A stretch of 64,000 nt of DNA, taken from the NCBI GenBank assembly GCA_019925095.2, contig CM034413.1, positions 1,555,001 to 1,619,000 on the forward strand, given 5' to 3'. This stretch comes from Dendrolimus kikuchii (taxonomy: Eukaryota; Arthropoda; Insecta; Lepidoptera; Lasiocampidae). Below, one piece after another: positions 1 to 10,283 of the stretch (the stretch's first letter is position 1; every line of letters starts with the position of its first letter). Both the position numbers and the translations under genes were made by a program. The notes beneath the pieces are model-generated. The model searched no databases and was not told where the DNA came from. It saw only the letters and a program-made list of their open reading frames with translations.

Positions 1-167
1 AAATAAGGAAAGAAGGTGATGTCTGGAGCCTTAAGAACAGACGAGCGTGCATGACAAGAGATATGAATGTCAAAGAAGCAAGTGAGGTGTGTAAGAAAAG
101 CCTGAATGGCGCTCTGTTGTGCGTGCCTACCCCGCAAGGGAACTGGCGTGAAGTTATGTATGTATGA
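1..167 (+). mobile_element. 3' end of TATG-tailed non-LTR retrotransposon (copy 1)
   Basis: This matches the last part of the repeated retrotransposon ORF whose longest copy is at 19605-20228. It runs to the same stop codon and ends in a short TATG repeat. The left edge may be cut by the window. The copy is non-functional. Confidence 0.85.
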
Positions 168-633
168 ATTTCAAAAATCGGACTAAGTCTAAGTTAGTCA
201 AACATGATGACTGATAAAAAATATAGCCAAAAATTGCGCCTTCTGAAGTCGAAATTTTAGTCCTCAAATATTTCATATCTCGAACTTCTTGTTAAGTCGA
301 AAAATCAAGATATCGAGATGCTACTGTACATACGTTATCTGTCAATCCGTCATTAAAAATAACATATAAATCCTTTGGCTACATCTGCGTTACACAATCA
401 CAGACTGAAAGGATATAACGAGCGTCTTAGGTAGGTTTAGTTTCAATCATCTAGCGTCTTTTCAATCTACTATCTTGTGATATTTCCTAAAGTCGAGTAT
501 GCCACACTCGAATCAGACGGCCAGTCAGTCGCGGGGCGTCAGTGAAGCAACGCACGTACAGCCCACCCACGAAAACAAAAATACAAACGCCCGCACTAAC
601 CTGCAACGCGTGTTACACACATAATAACGGCAG
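168..633. other. Upstream flank, nothing recognised
   Basis: AT-rich sequence with a somewhat GC-richer stretch at about 500-600. No repeat family or convincing ORF was recognised. It may include regulatory sequence of the phosphotransferase gene that follows. Confidence 0.4.
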
Positions 634-665
634 TATATAAACTGACATAACAAGTGCAGATGTTG
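634..665 (+). promoter_or_regulatory. Candidate TATA box and start region of the CPES-like gene
   Basis: TATATAAA at 634-641 is followed about 25 bp later by GTGCAGATG, a spacing that would suit a TATA-driven start. This is a motif match only, and it lies about 590 bp before the ATG. The leader 666-1226 contains only weak ORFs with non-ATG starts, so it is more likely 5' UTR or intron than a separate gene. Confidence 0.3.
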
Positions 666-1226
666 CGTTTCAAATTACCGATTGAACGGTGTAACCGAAT
701 CAGCTACGGTATTTATTCAGCGCTGTACAGTTTTCATTAACAATAACCGATGTTTTGATAATACGACCGCGGTGGTGTCGACGGAACATCGATTTTGCCG
801 CATACCCTACGCTACGAAGAGATTTATGGGCGAATATAAACTCGACGCTGCCAAAATTCAACGAGTAATAAACGAGATAAATAAATTCATAAAGGAGGAT
901 CTTAGGCTTTGGATCGAGCTTACAAATGTGTGCGGTGTTGATGCCTTATAGTGAAAAGAAAATGCGTTAGTGGAAAGTGGGAAAACTACACGATTTCAAA
1001 AATAGCGATCCAGTTTAACCTCATGTTCTATTTTCATATGTGGTGGGATAACGGAACAATTCGCTCCAGTTTTTTCGGAAACAATGTTTACGTTCGTGGT
1101 ATAATTGTGAAGCCATATGAACTTGTGGACTGCAAATAGCATCAAAGGATTACTGCATATTTATTTATAAACCCACCAATCGTGTAATTTATTCTTCACT
1201 ATCTCTCCATTTATTCTATTGCAAAA

Positions 1227-2336
1227 ATGATGTGGCCATCTTCTCAAGCTAGTAAAATATTAACATGTTTGTTGCTAATTATAGTTGTTTATTGTATTTA
1301 TATGGACACGTTCTTATTTTTAAGGATACGCCGTTATAAAATTGATATTTTTGATAATTATACAGAGAATATAACAGAAACAACTACACGGCAATCGAAT
1401 TTAGCGGTTTATGAAGAAGTGACATGGGTACCCTGTACTATAAATCCATTATGCCATCCAACTGTAAAAGCGCTTATGGTAGATCACATAAACCATTACA
1501 TATATGGTCCACTCTGTTCAATTTTGGATATAGCTTTAGGGATATCAGAAAAGTTGCTTTTCATTACGCCGAATATGATTTCATTCTTTCACGTCTTCGT
1601 TGCTATTGTTGGCGCGAAGTTGTTGACTTGTCAGAATTTAGCATCAAGAAGAGTAGGTATAGTTCTGTTTCAAATAAGGATGTTCCTTGACGATTTAGAT
1701 GGTCATGTAGCTAGAGAAAGAAAACACATTAAAGGAGAGAGATCTGAAGTGGGAACTTTGGGTTATTGGGTTGATGGTATTTGTGATTTAATAGGCGTAA
1801 TTGCTATGATGATAGGTATACTTGTATATTTAAAAAATAACCCTCCAAGACGGGGCTATAAAGGAACACCCGTCAGCACACTTCCTTACCACCCCCTCAA
1901 GGAGATAAACTCTGTTGAGGACATTGAGAAAGATCATACCACAGAAATAGGTATTTCGTACAAAACGAAAGTGAATTTTCAACGGATAGTCCGAGTTATC
2001 GGTCTGTTTTCAGGACAAATGGTGCTATCATCGTTAGCTTGGAATAGATACATAGATATATACCAAGATTTACTAGAGAATTGTACTGAATATAGTATTT
2101 ATAGGCGAGAGCAGACGTTTAGGTCTGGTGTGTTCTTCTCCGCGACTGGAGTTTGGAGGGTTATGAATCCCCACAGTTATTTGCATTTGTTATCTCTTGC
2201 GGTGTTCTGTGATAAAACGTGGGGTTTCTTAAGGGCTGTTCACTTTAGCGGTTATATAGGTTTAGTGGTTTCTGTCGTTATCTCGGAATATTTAGTGCAG
2301 AACCTTAGGTCGTTTGTTATTAATTCCGAAAGTTAA
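1227..2336 (+). CDS. CPES: CDP-alcohol phosphotransferase, likely ceramide phosphoethanolamine synthase
   Basis: A 369-residue membrane protein read from one uninterrupted exon. Enzymes of this family in insects transfer phosphoethanolamine from CDP-ethanolamine to ceramide in the Golgi lumen, making the insect counterpart of sphingomyelin. The CDP-alcohol phosphotransferase signature is complete: D155xxD158G159xxA162R163, a longer than canonical spacer, then G179xxxD183xxxD187. The four aspartates are the metal-binding and catalytic residues of the family. Hydrophobic segments fit membrane spans at about 11-32, 117-132, 188-202, 254-272, 314-328 and 338-356. The first, followed by RIRRYK, looks like a signal anchor. 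The long spacer and the 369-residue length favour CPES over choline/ethanolamine phosphotransferases. The ATG at 1227 is immediately followed by the hydrophobic anchor; a second Met follows directly. The ORF has no breaks and sits alone among transposon fragments. The family is near certain; the CPES assignment is from memory of the fly enzyme. Confidence 0.85.
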   Translation: MMWPSSQASKILTCLLLIIVVYCIYMDTFLFLRIRRYKIDIFDNYTENITETTTRQSNLAVYEEVTWVPCTINPLCHPTVKALMVDHINHYIYGPLCSILDIALGISEKLLFITPNMISFFHVFVAIVGAKLLTCQNLASRRVGIVLFQIRMFLDDLDGHVARERKHIKGERSEVGTLGYWVDGICDLIGVIAMMIGILVYLKNNPPRRGYKGTPVSTLPYHPLKEINSVEDIEKDHTTEIGISYKTKVNFQRIVRVIGLFSGQMVLSSLAWNRYIDIYQDLLENCTEYSIYRREQTFRSGVFFSATGVWRVMNPHSYLHLLSLAVFCDKTWGFLRAVHFSGYIGLVVSVVISEYLVQNLRSFVINSES

Positions 2337-2538
2337 TGAGAGAATTATTGTTAAAGAATGTAAGTGATATTAATGTTTGGCATTTTAAATATGCTTGTAC
2401 AAGATCTCTTCTCTTCTATTAATATATAAATGCGAATATAACTGTTTGTTAATGTTCACGGCTAGATCTTAATGGCATTTAGCAAGGAGATATATTAAAG
2501 TCTAAAAAAGGACAAGACATATAAGCTTTTTTTGGTCT

Positions 2539-2545
2539 AATAAAA
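2539..2545 (+). terminator. Candidate poly(A) signal of the CPES-like gene
   Basis: AATAAA at about 2540, about 205 bp after the stop codon, is the first canonical hexamer downstream. No other evidence of cleavage is visible. Confidence 0.35.
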
Positions 2546-2924
2546 TAATTTTGAACGGTGTTAGATGGAGTGCGGAAATTTCTTTGGGCTGCTAGCCCAT
2601 GATTCCTCAAGCTAAGTAGGTATATAAAAAATCATAAATATGAATCTTTATTTTTTTAAACCCTAATTTAGATTTTTTTAACGAATAAACAAATACGTAT
2701 TTCACGCTTACGGTTTACATTTTTACTTTATTTACAGAGGTTAATTTATTTTGCAACTCTTTACCCGTAGATGTCAGAAAAGCAAAATCACTTGCCATAT
2801 TTAAATAAATCTGTTTCACTTTCTTCTTAACTCAGCTGATTACTGTCCACATTGTACTGTTCTTCCTTTTTTATTTTACTTCTTTTTGATTTCATTATAC
2901 CTAGACATAACTTGTTGAAAGTAT

Positions 2925-3060
2925 CCTCTCAGTCAGGTTGCCCGGAAGAGATCGCTTCAAGCGATAATTCCGCCTTTTGTTTTGCCGTTATATTATTGTA
3001 ATTATTCATCCTGTAATTGTTTATTTGGTGAACAATAAAGTGTTTTCTATTCTACTTTAT
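2925..3060 (+). mobile_element. LINE 3' UTR fragment, 'GGTTGCC-GGAAGAGATCGC' family
   Basis: A short 3' end seen repeatedly here (21500, 31570, 36066, 51212, 59790; reverse at 25790). It has the core GAAGAGATCGCTT..AGCGATAA, then GTGAACAATAAAGTG and a TTCTA-type tail. Known lepidopteran CR1-like LINEs end this way. No coding sequence is retained. Confidence 0.7.
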
Positions 3061-3260
3061 AGAGTAAAAATATGAGTGCTGTTGAAGTCATGTCTAACAG
3101 CTAGTTGACTGTGAATTTAACTTCATTCAAGTTTTATAAGTTTATTAAATCTGCATGATTCTTGGCACTGCCAGGGACCCTTTCTTGGGCCGGACGTACG
3201 CTGTGAATATAGGTGCGAATCTTTCCCGCAATTATATTTAAAAGTTTTCATACAAATGTA

Positions 3261-3517
3261 CATACATACATACATAACTTCACGCCAGTTCCCTTACGGG
3301 GCAACAGAGCGCCATTTAGGCTTATTCTTACACACCTCACTTGCTTCTTTGACATTCATAGCTCTTGTCATGCACGCTCGTCCGTTCTTAAGGCTCCTGA
3401 CATCACCTTCTGCTAGATCAATTTGACCATGGAAGTTATGTCGTGGCCTTCCACGACGACTTCTGCATCCATCCACTTTTGCATTGTAAATCTGTTTAGT
3501 CATTCTTTCATCATCAA
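3261..3517 (-). mobile_element. TATG-tailed non-LTR retrotransposon (copy 2), 5'-truncated
   Basis: The reverse-strand copy encodes the end of the retrotransposon ORF with small lesions. It is flanked by a perfect 16-bp target-site duplication, TTTTCATACAAATGTA, at 3245-3260 and 3518-3533. The duplication and the TATG tail on the left show target-primed insertion of a 5'-truncated copy. Confidence 0.92.
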
Positions 3518-3834
3518 TTTTCATACAAATGTAATTCAATTAAAACCTTATTTTTGTAATTGTTTTAAACATACCATATATGTTGTTTTCTAATTCTATG
3601 TACACGCAACGTGTTATCGCTGTTTTATGGCGTTGGGGGAAAAAACTCCCTAGCAACATACTTAGCTATTTTTTTTATCTTCTATCCTTGTTCTGTTGAA
3701 GTATATTTCTGCTGGTCTTGTCTTATCAAATAGCTGAATTAAAAGAGAGCGATTATAATGAAAAAATAATGATTTTGGTTATGTTAAAACAGTTTTGATT
3801 AATGTTCATGACTTGTTCTACGTATTATCTTAAT

Positions 3835-4038
3835 ATATATAAATTACGTGTCACGTTGTTTGTCCGCGATGGACTCCTAAACTACTTGACCGAATTTAAT
3901 CAAATTTGAACACCGTGTGCAGTTTGATCTGACTTGAAAGATAGGATAGCTTACATTTGGACCGGGTAGGTGGCGCTGGAATCGGGTTCTAAATTTTACT
4001 TCTTCAGGGCAGAACAACGTCTGCCGGGACAGCTAGTA
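3835..4038 (+). repeat. Dispersed repeat ending in GGGACAGCTAGTA
   Basis: Non-coding repeat with the closing motif seen in many copies in the window. It contains GGTAGGTGGCGCTGGAATCGGGTTCTA, which resembles the core of the 109-bp satellite at 62131 onward. Class unknown. Confidence 0.55.
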
Positions 4039-4287
4039 ATAATATAATAATAATAATCGGCAGACAAACACACATATTGTATATCCCCAAATTAAGCAAG
4101 TTACGCTTGTGTTATGGGTAATATACGACGGAATACTCTGGGGCCGATCCCAAACACCCAGACCATAGTATATATAACAGAGAAAATACGTTTTCGAAAT
4201 TTACTATACCAGGAATCGAACCCGGAGCCTCTGCGTTGCAGTGAGGTAGGCCGGCAAAGGCTTAGCCCGCTCAACCACAGAGGCCGT
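4039..4287 (-). mobile_element. tRNA-derived SINE
   Basis: On the minus strand a tRNA-like head (about 4286 to 4207) carries an A box (TGGTTGAGCGGGC) and a B box (GGTTCGATTCC), the internal RNA polymerase III promoter. A non-tRNA body follows and then an ATT-rich tail at 4040-4060. The long body argues against a functional tRNA gene. Confidence 0.7.
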
Positions 4288-4938
4288 CAAATTATTGCTA
4301 GCAATTGATGCAAAATATAAACTCAAAGAAGTTATGAAGGTCATTACTTAAATTTAACAGATCATTATCTACTTTGAGTGCGGCGCTAACATAAAACCTT
4401 GTTTAAATAATTTTATGTTTGTGACCTTTTAAGGTTGTATGTATTAATTTACAAAATTAAAAGTAAACATTAATAAACTAATTTATTTTTAAAAATTCCA
4501 AAAAAATCATAGTCAACCTAACTTTCGACTTTATTTACTATACATTTTTGACTGACTATTTTTATAATAGGAAATTAAGTTAGACAATATGTTTTAAAGC
4601 GATTACATTAGGTCCACTTATGCTTACACTCAGAGAGTTTAAGGAACGATTAAATTAAATACCAATTAAAGTTATGATAGAGATATTGATATGATTATTA
4701 TGAAAGCAATCTGTCCGTTTAGATTAGACGATACGTTCAATATTGTATTGAAGGGCAGTGGTAATTTTGAGATGGAAATCAAATTTTTATTACAACTATG
4801 CTTCCATATTTATTTTTGATTTACAAAAAAAATCAAACTGGAAACTTGATGGATTAAAGAGTGAAGGTCAGCCCAGAACTGTGCAGCTGTCCAATTTTAA
4901 ATACAAAAATATGTCAACAACTTCGACGATATATTTTC
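4288..4938. other. AT-rich stretch, nothing recognised
   Basis: No coding, repeat or RNA feature was recognised. Confidence 0.4.
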
Positions 4939-5250
4939 ATCCGTGCAGGAACGGAGAAAGAATACAATTTCCTGCGGCCGGGCGGCCTGTCGTAAGAGGC
5001 GACTAAACAACCCACAGCCAGGTGGTAGGGCATTTGCCCGACTACCTGCTACTACCCCTGGTCTAGAGCATGCCGCCATAACTACTTTGAGTTGTGTTCC
5101 GGCATTAGTGACCAGGTTCCAGTCTCACTTAAGAGAGCAGCAGCGCATTTGTAGCACCTTTGGTGTTGCAAATGTTCATAGGCGATGGTAACCGCTTTCC
5201 ATCAAGTGGGCCGTCTGCCTGTCTGCTGATCTCCTGCAATAAAAAAACTG
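4939..5250 (+). mobile_element. SINE-like A-tailed element, near full length
   Basis: One of about 20 copies. It starts ATCCGTGCAGGAACGGAG, has a conserved body of about 300 bp, and ends CTGCAATAAAAAAA. Several copies share exactly this 5' start, which suggests a discrete non-autonomous element rather than random LINE truncations. Short ORFs on either strand are not conserved as protein. Confidence 0.8.
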
Positions 5251-5339
5251 TATAGTCTCATTATTGCCACTCCAAAAAATTGATTATTTTTCTAATGGAA
5301 ATAGAGTTGTTATTTATACATAGCTATAAAATTATATGA

Positions 5340-5990
5340 GTTTAATAAAGCCATGTGTCGATATATTACTACCCATTTTTTCATGTTACCATTGGTAGAA
5401 AATTGCTACTGGTAGAAATGGTAGAAAATTACCACTGGTAGAAAATTGTCATTGGTAGAAAATTGCCACTGGTAGAAAATTGCCCTTGGTAGAAAATTGA
5501 CATTACTTGTGTGATGTTTATGCCAACTTTAACTGGTAGTAAGGCAATGGAATGAATAGCGAAACGTAGAAATCATTGACTAGCTATTCATTTTTCAACT
5601 TATCATTGGTAGAAAATTGACATTAGTTGTGTGGCATTTATGGTCAATGTTAATTTTAACTGGTAGTAAGGCAATTGAACGAATAGCGAGACGTAGAAAT
5701 CATTGACTAGCTATTCGTTCTTTAACTTATCACTGGTAGGAAATTGACATTACTTGTATGGCATTTACGTAAATGTCAATTTTAACTGGTAGTAAGGCAA
5801 TTGAATGAATAGCGAGACATAGAAAACATTGACTAGCTATTCGTACTTTAACTTATGATTGGTAGAAAAATTACACTGCTTGTATGGCGATTATGTCAAC
5901 TTTAACCGGTAGTAAGTGAATGGGTAGTAAGATATAGGAACCGGCTGTAAGTGTGATATGTATAAATTTGTTATATGAAAAGTGTTTCAA
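5340..5990 (+). repeat. Element with internal 120-127 bp tandem repeats (GGTAGAAAATTG units)
   Basis: Units begin at about 5488, 5608, 5735 and 5861, each with GGTAGAAAATTGACATTA.., a GGTAGTAAGGCAAT block and a hairpin GAATAGC..GCTATTC. A run of shorter GGTAGAAAATTG repeats precedes them (5390-5487). A reverse copy at 40143-40335 shares both outer ends but is much shorter inside. Confidence 0.7.
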
Positions 5991-6227
5991 AGTTCCATTT
6001 AAATGTAATGTTAAAATTGTGAGATTATTTAATAAGACGTTGCTATAAATGTTGATTATTTAATGACAGTGTGAAATTTAATTATAAGTGTATGTGATTT
6101 CTAATTATACGCAAATGAGTTTACACTTGGTATTATTATTTTTCTGTTGATTAGTACATATATGTCTTTGAAGACCACGTAGTACCGGCTTTACGTATAG
6201 CGCAGTGTGCGGCGCATGCGGGCACCA

Positions 6228-7073
6228 GGTTTGGTCAAACAGCGAACGGGACGGGACGGCGAAGCGACGCTAGCGGGACGGCGTCGTGGCGTGAATGTCA
6301 CACTGCGGGCATGATGATCTCGCTAGCATCGCGTCGGCCGACCCGTTGCAGTCGGCGCGATTTCTCGAGCAATTCGAAGAGTCGTTCATTTTTGTAAATA
6401 GATACAAAATTGGCGTCACGTCGAACGCGACGTGCTCCCGTCGCGCTGTCTATTTGACTACTCAAATGAATATCCATAAAACACAAAAAGATCATCGCGC
6501 TCCGTCCCGCCGCACTCGTATTGCATTCCCGCCGAACGCGGCGGCCACGTGACGTGACCGCAAGTCGAGCGCCGAGCGCGACGGCTCTATATATATATGA
6601 CATATTCTACATTAAAGGTTTGGTCAAACAGCGGACGGGGCGGGACGGCAACGCGACGCTGGCGGGACTTGAAGGGTTGTAATATATTAGTTAATGTAGA
6701 ATACGTCATATAGAGCCGTCGTGTTCGGCGCTCGACTTGCGGTCACGTCACGTCGCCGCCGCGTTCGGCGAGAATGCAATATGAATGCGGCGGGACGGAG
6801 CGCGATGATCTTTTTCTGTTTTATGGATATTCATTTGAGTAGTCAAATAGACAGCGGGACGGGAGCACGTCGTGTTCGACGTGACGCCTATTTTTATCTA
6901 TTTACAAAAATGAACGAGACTCCTTTCGAAATGCTCGAGAAATCGCGACGGGTCGGCCGACGCGATGCCAGCGGGATCATCACGCCCGCAGTGTGACATG
7001 CACGCCGCGACGCCGTCCCGCTAGCGTCACGTCGCCGTCCCTCTCGCGTCCCGTCCCCGCTGTTTGACCAAAA
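6228..7073. mobile_element. Long GC-rich foldback (palindromic) element
   Basis: The left arm (6228-6615) and right arm (6691-7073) are imperfect reverse complements. The ends are GTTTGGTCAAACAGCG and its complement CGCTGTTTGACCAAAAC. The loop at 6616-6690 holds a third copy of the terminal sequence. The arms are CpG-rich, unlike the surroundings. A fragment of the same sequence lies at 19044-19120. No transposase is present. ORFs in the arms are mirror artefacts. Confidence 0.8.
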
Positions 7074-8290
7074 CTTAAGGGGGTGCCGTACCCAGCTCGC
7101 GACCCCTCCTAAAAGCATGAGTCGCTAAACGGTAGTAGCTAAACATATTTTTTAGGTTTTCGCGACTAGTATACGTAATAAAATTACGTTAATGAGTGCA
7201 CCGGAACACAAACCAACTTAATTGATATTTTTTTGAAGTGAAACTTCTACATAAAGGGGGGGTTTTAAGATTTTTCTGTCACGAAAAAGCGTTACGGCCG
7301 CGTGGAGGAGCGGCATAAATTTAGACTAGACGTGGTGAGAGGCGGCGTAATTTTAGAGTATACTATGGATGCGTTTTTTCTTCCGGAGCGAATTCAGTTT
7401 TTTTGTTTGATAAAATAAAATATGTTTAAATAAAAAATGCATTAATTAAAATGTACCTAACCTGACCAAATCATAATTTGCAGTAGACCTGCGAAAAATC
7501 GAAATGTGTGCTGGGACACATAGTAGAAGTGAAACTTCAACGGATAAGTGGCAAAACGGATCGCAACAAAATTTTAACTTAAAGTTTTACGGGCAGGTTT
7601 TCAAATTGGACAAGTATTATTAACAAACACTTATCATCCTAATTTTTTGTTGTATATATTTTACATAAGTATATATGTAATAATAGTAAATAATACAATA
7701 CAATAATAGTAAGTAGTCATCGGCAAACCTTCTGCGCGCATCTTATATGAGCTGCTATTGTTGTACTAAAGAGCACTTTCATAACGACTTTTTAAGTACA
7801 GTAATTCATAAAATATTAATGTGAACTACGAAAGGTCAATTGGGTATTACAATAATCTAGTGGTCGCCCGTGGTCAAAATTCGACCACAATGATTAATTT
7901 AAATTATAAGTTTGAACATTATTAAGGTTCTGTTGTCAAAGACTATACTTTCATAATCACAGGTTTCGCCGAGGCTACACTGTTAATTTGACTTTAACAA
8001 TAAACAAAAGAGTATATATGCGTGTGTGTCAAATACATGGTAGTGTGTGTAATGTTTTTTTTAATTGATTTAATGCATTTTACACTCCCATTCTGCACTC
8101 CCCTATATAAACTATAAGTGTGCGAAATTTCATACTCCTCCGTCCGCGCAATTTTCGTAAAAAGGGGTACAAAGTTTTTGCTTCACGTATTATTATGTAG
8201 ATTCCAAAACAATATATGTTCATAAAAAAGCGTACGTGTATATAGGTACCTTACTTTTTTTTTTATCGAATCTGGCAAAGCGACAGCGCA
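7074..8290. other. Unassigned stretch with dispersed-repeat pieces
   Basis: The piece at about 7935-8075 recurs reversed at about 56360-56500, and 8110-8195 recurs reversed at about 61960-62040. Nothing else was recognised and no coding region was supported. Confidence 0.45.
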
Positions 8291-8293
8291 GCC

Positions 8294-8670
8294 TTAAAGG
8301 TGCTCTTACACGGGCAATTTTTTGAGTAATTGCTTGGCGACAGTAATGGATCTGGGGCGATTGTAATAAAATGCGTCAATTGTTTCGGGAAATTGCTTCT
8401 AATGGTGCAACAAACTCCCTAGAGACATCTTTACTTCATACAATAATAATTATTTTGAATAAAATATTTATAACTATGGTAGTAATTTATTTTTATTATA
8501 AAAATCATTATAACATCTAAAACTAAACTACAGTATGAGAAATAAACCTAAAATTAAAAACTAGAACTAAATAAAAAAGGAGGGCATAATCCTATAAATA
8601 AACCTAGCTTAAAAAAATTTATTTGGAAGTTATAAAGATATGTTTCTGGGGAGTTTGTTGCACCACTTCT
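8294..8670. repeat. MITE-like termini with an inner inverted repeat
   Basis: AAAGGTGCTCTTACACGGGCAA at 8296 recurs reversed at about 13290-13322 and in part at 11220. Within it, GTGCAACAAACTCCC (about 8404) and GGGAGTTTGTTGCAC (about 8649) are inverted repeats flanking AT-rich DNA. This fits nested terminal-inverted-repeat elements. No transposase. Confidence 0.45.
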
Positions 8671-8794
8671 TCTCTTTGAACAGTAACTAAAATTGGTTAG
8701 GAAGTAGTGGTAGACACATGACTTTCAATAAGTAATCTGTAAGATTCCACTTTGAAATAAATACATTTTTATTTTTTCATTTATGTAAAAGTAA

Positions 8795-9061
8795 CATACA
8801 TAAATTTCATCACGCTTCTTTCCCATGAGGGTAGGCAGAGACGATGGATCTCCACTTGCGACGATCATGAAAAACAACTTTCGCTGTATCTACTTTCATA
8901 AATCTCTTCATACATGCACGTTTATTTGCGGTGCTGTTTACCTTATGATGATGGTGTACACGTCGCGGTCTACCGGAATTAACTCCACCATTCACAATAC
9001 TGTCATATAATTGTTTTGTGATTCTACTTTTATGCATTCTCTGTACATCAATGGTCCCCAA
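8795..9061 (-). mobile_element. Diverged relative of the TATG-tailed LINE, C-terminal ORF remnant
   Basis: The reverse-strand peptide (RMHKSRITKQLYD...KWRSIVSAYPHGKEA, stop) aligns end to end with the C-terminus of the abundant LINE (RMHDERMTKQIYN...KWRSVVRAYPARELA) but with many substitutions. It therefore marks an older or sister subfamily. A short TATG-like stretch follows the stop codon. Confidence 0.7.
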
Positions 9062-9302
9062 AGTATATTATCTCATAGACCCCTTACTAATTTATACTGC
9101 ATTCGTTGGACCCCCTACCTTATTAACCGACTCAAAAAAAAATAGGGCAGTTTCTCAATTGTTGGTGTAAATATGTATTTTTTATATATGGAGCCTTTAC
9201 GCGACATTTGGATCTAAATATATTTTTTGTTGCAAAAGGTCTATTAAACTAATATTTTGTTTTAAAACTTTCATTCTTAGTTAGATTAGAGCTTACTGGA
9301 TC
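9062..9302. other. No feature recognised
   Basis: AT-rich sequence between two LINE copies. No feature supported. Confidence 0.4.
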
Positions 9303-9315
9303 AAAATCTGAAAGT

Positions 9316-9802
9316 ACATACATACATACATACATACATAACTTCACGCCAGTTCCCTTGCGGGGTAGGCACGAACAACAAAGCGCCATTTAGGCTTATT
9401 CTTACACACCTCACTTGCTTCTTTGACATTCATAACTCTTGTCATGCACGCTCGTCTGTTCTTAAGGCTCCTGACATCACCTTCTGCTAGTACACGATCA
9501 ATTTGATCACGGAAGGTGTGTCGTGGCCTTCCACGACTTCTGCATCCATCCACTTTTGCATTGTATATCTGTTTAGTCATTCTTTTATCATGCATTCTTT
9601 CCACATGCCCGAACCACAGGAGCATTCCTTTCCTTACCTTCACCCCGTCACTCTCTTTCAGACCAACTCTCTTTCTTACTTCGTATTACGAACGCGCTCC
9701 GCGAGCGTCACCCCGCAGATTTTGCGCAGTGCTCGCATCTCGACCGCGTTTACTCTACTTTCATGCTCTTTCTTCCATACCCAACTCTCGCTTTCATAAA
9801 GT
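9316..9802 (-). mobile_element. TATG-tailed non-LTR retrotransposon (copy 3)
   Basis: Minus-strand copy of about 490 bp covering the conserved GSESWVWKKEHES to AYPARELA segment, with frameshifts. The 13-bp duplication AAAATCTGAAAGT lies at 9303-9315 and 9803-9815. It is inserted immediately before a truncated LTR. Confidence 0.92.
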
Positions 9803-9815
9803 AAAATCTGAAAGT

Positions 9816-10283
9816 CTCGAATTAAAATGCTCTTAGAATTACTATACAGTTTATCAGAACTATACAAACACGTATAACACAGGTACAAATATAACCGAAC
9901 ACAACAAGTCCAAACGTAATGCAGAAAGTCGTAATTCCATAAAACGCGCAAAGTCCGTCACTAAAACATTCCCGATTGTAGTACACACGTCTTGCTTCGC
10001 TCGACTGCCTCGTCCCTCCATCGGGCCATCGCTTTATACTGCACAGATGCAATATGTGCGTCCGGCCGCAGGACTGAATTTCCTAGAATCAGTTTGTACT
10101 TCAAATCCGTAACATCTGGCTAATGATTGCCGTAAAAGATTACAATACAATAATGGGCTGTTTTCTAATCACAAATTGTAAATATAAAGTAAATAAAAGA
10201 AGTCCAAATGCTGAAAGGCAATAAAATGTGTTTTTACAGGTATACAGGTGTGAATTTGTTTATATCGGCATCTAGATCGTAAC
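9816..10283 (-). mobile_element. Solo LTR, family 1 (5'-truncated on the + strand)
   Basis: Shares CTCGAATTAAAATGC..TATACAAACACGTATAACACAGG.. with copies at 15103, 20964, 34265, 34994, 38484 and 39750. It ends TCGTAACA. On the minus strand the LTR has a TATAAA and, near its 3' end, AATAAA, so it reads leftward. No internal gag/pol region adjoins. Confidence 0.7.

Noticed and set aside
682..1139. Two ORFs of 89 and 62 codons upstream of the CPES-like gene
   Set aside because: They start at TTG/GTG rather than ATG, match no family I know, and sit where a 5' leader or promoter is expected.
4207..4287. Functional tRNA gene on the minus strand
   Set aside because: A and B boxes are present, but it continues into a SINE body with an ATT-rich tail and I could not build a convincing cloverleaf.
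6295..7118. Arg-rich proteins in the GC-rich region
   Set aside because: They are mirror images from the two arms of the palindrome, with no family resemblance.
9503..9836. Recurring antisense ORFs (MCRGLPRLLHPSTFALYIC and similar) at many loci
   Set aside because: They are the opposite strand of the LINE C-terminal ORF, repeated wherever the LINE is inserted, and are not separate genes.
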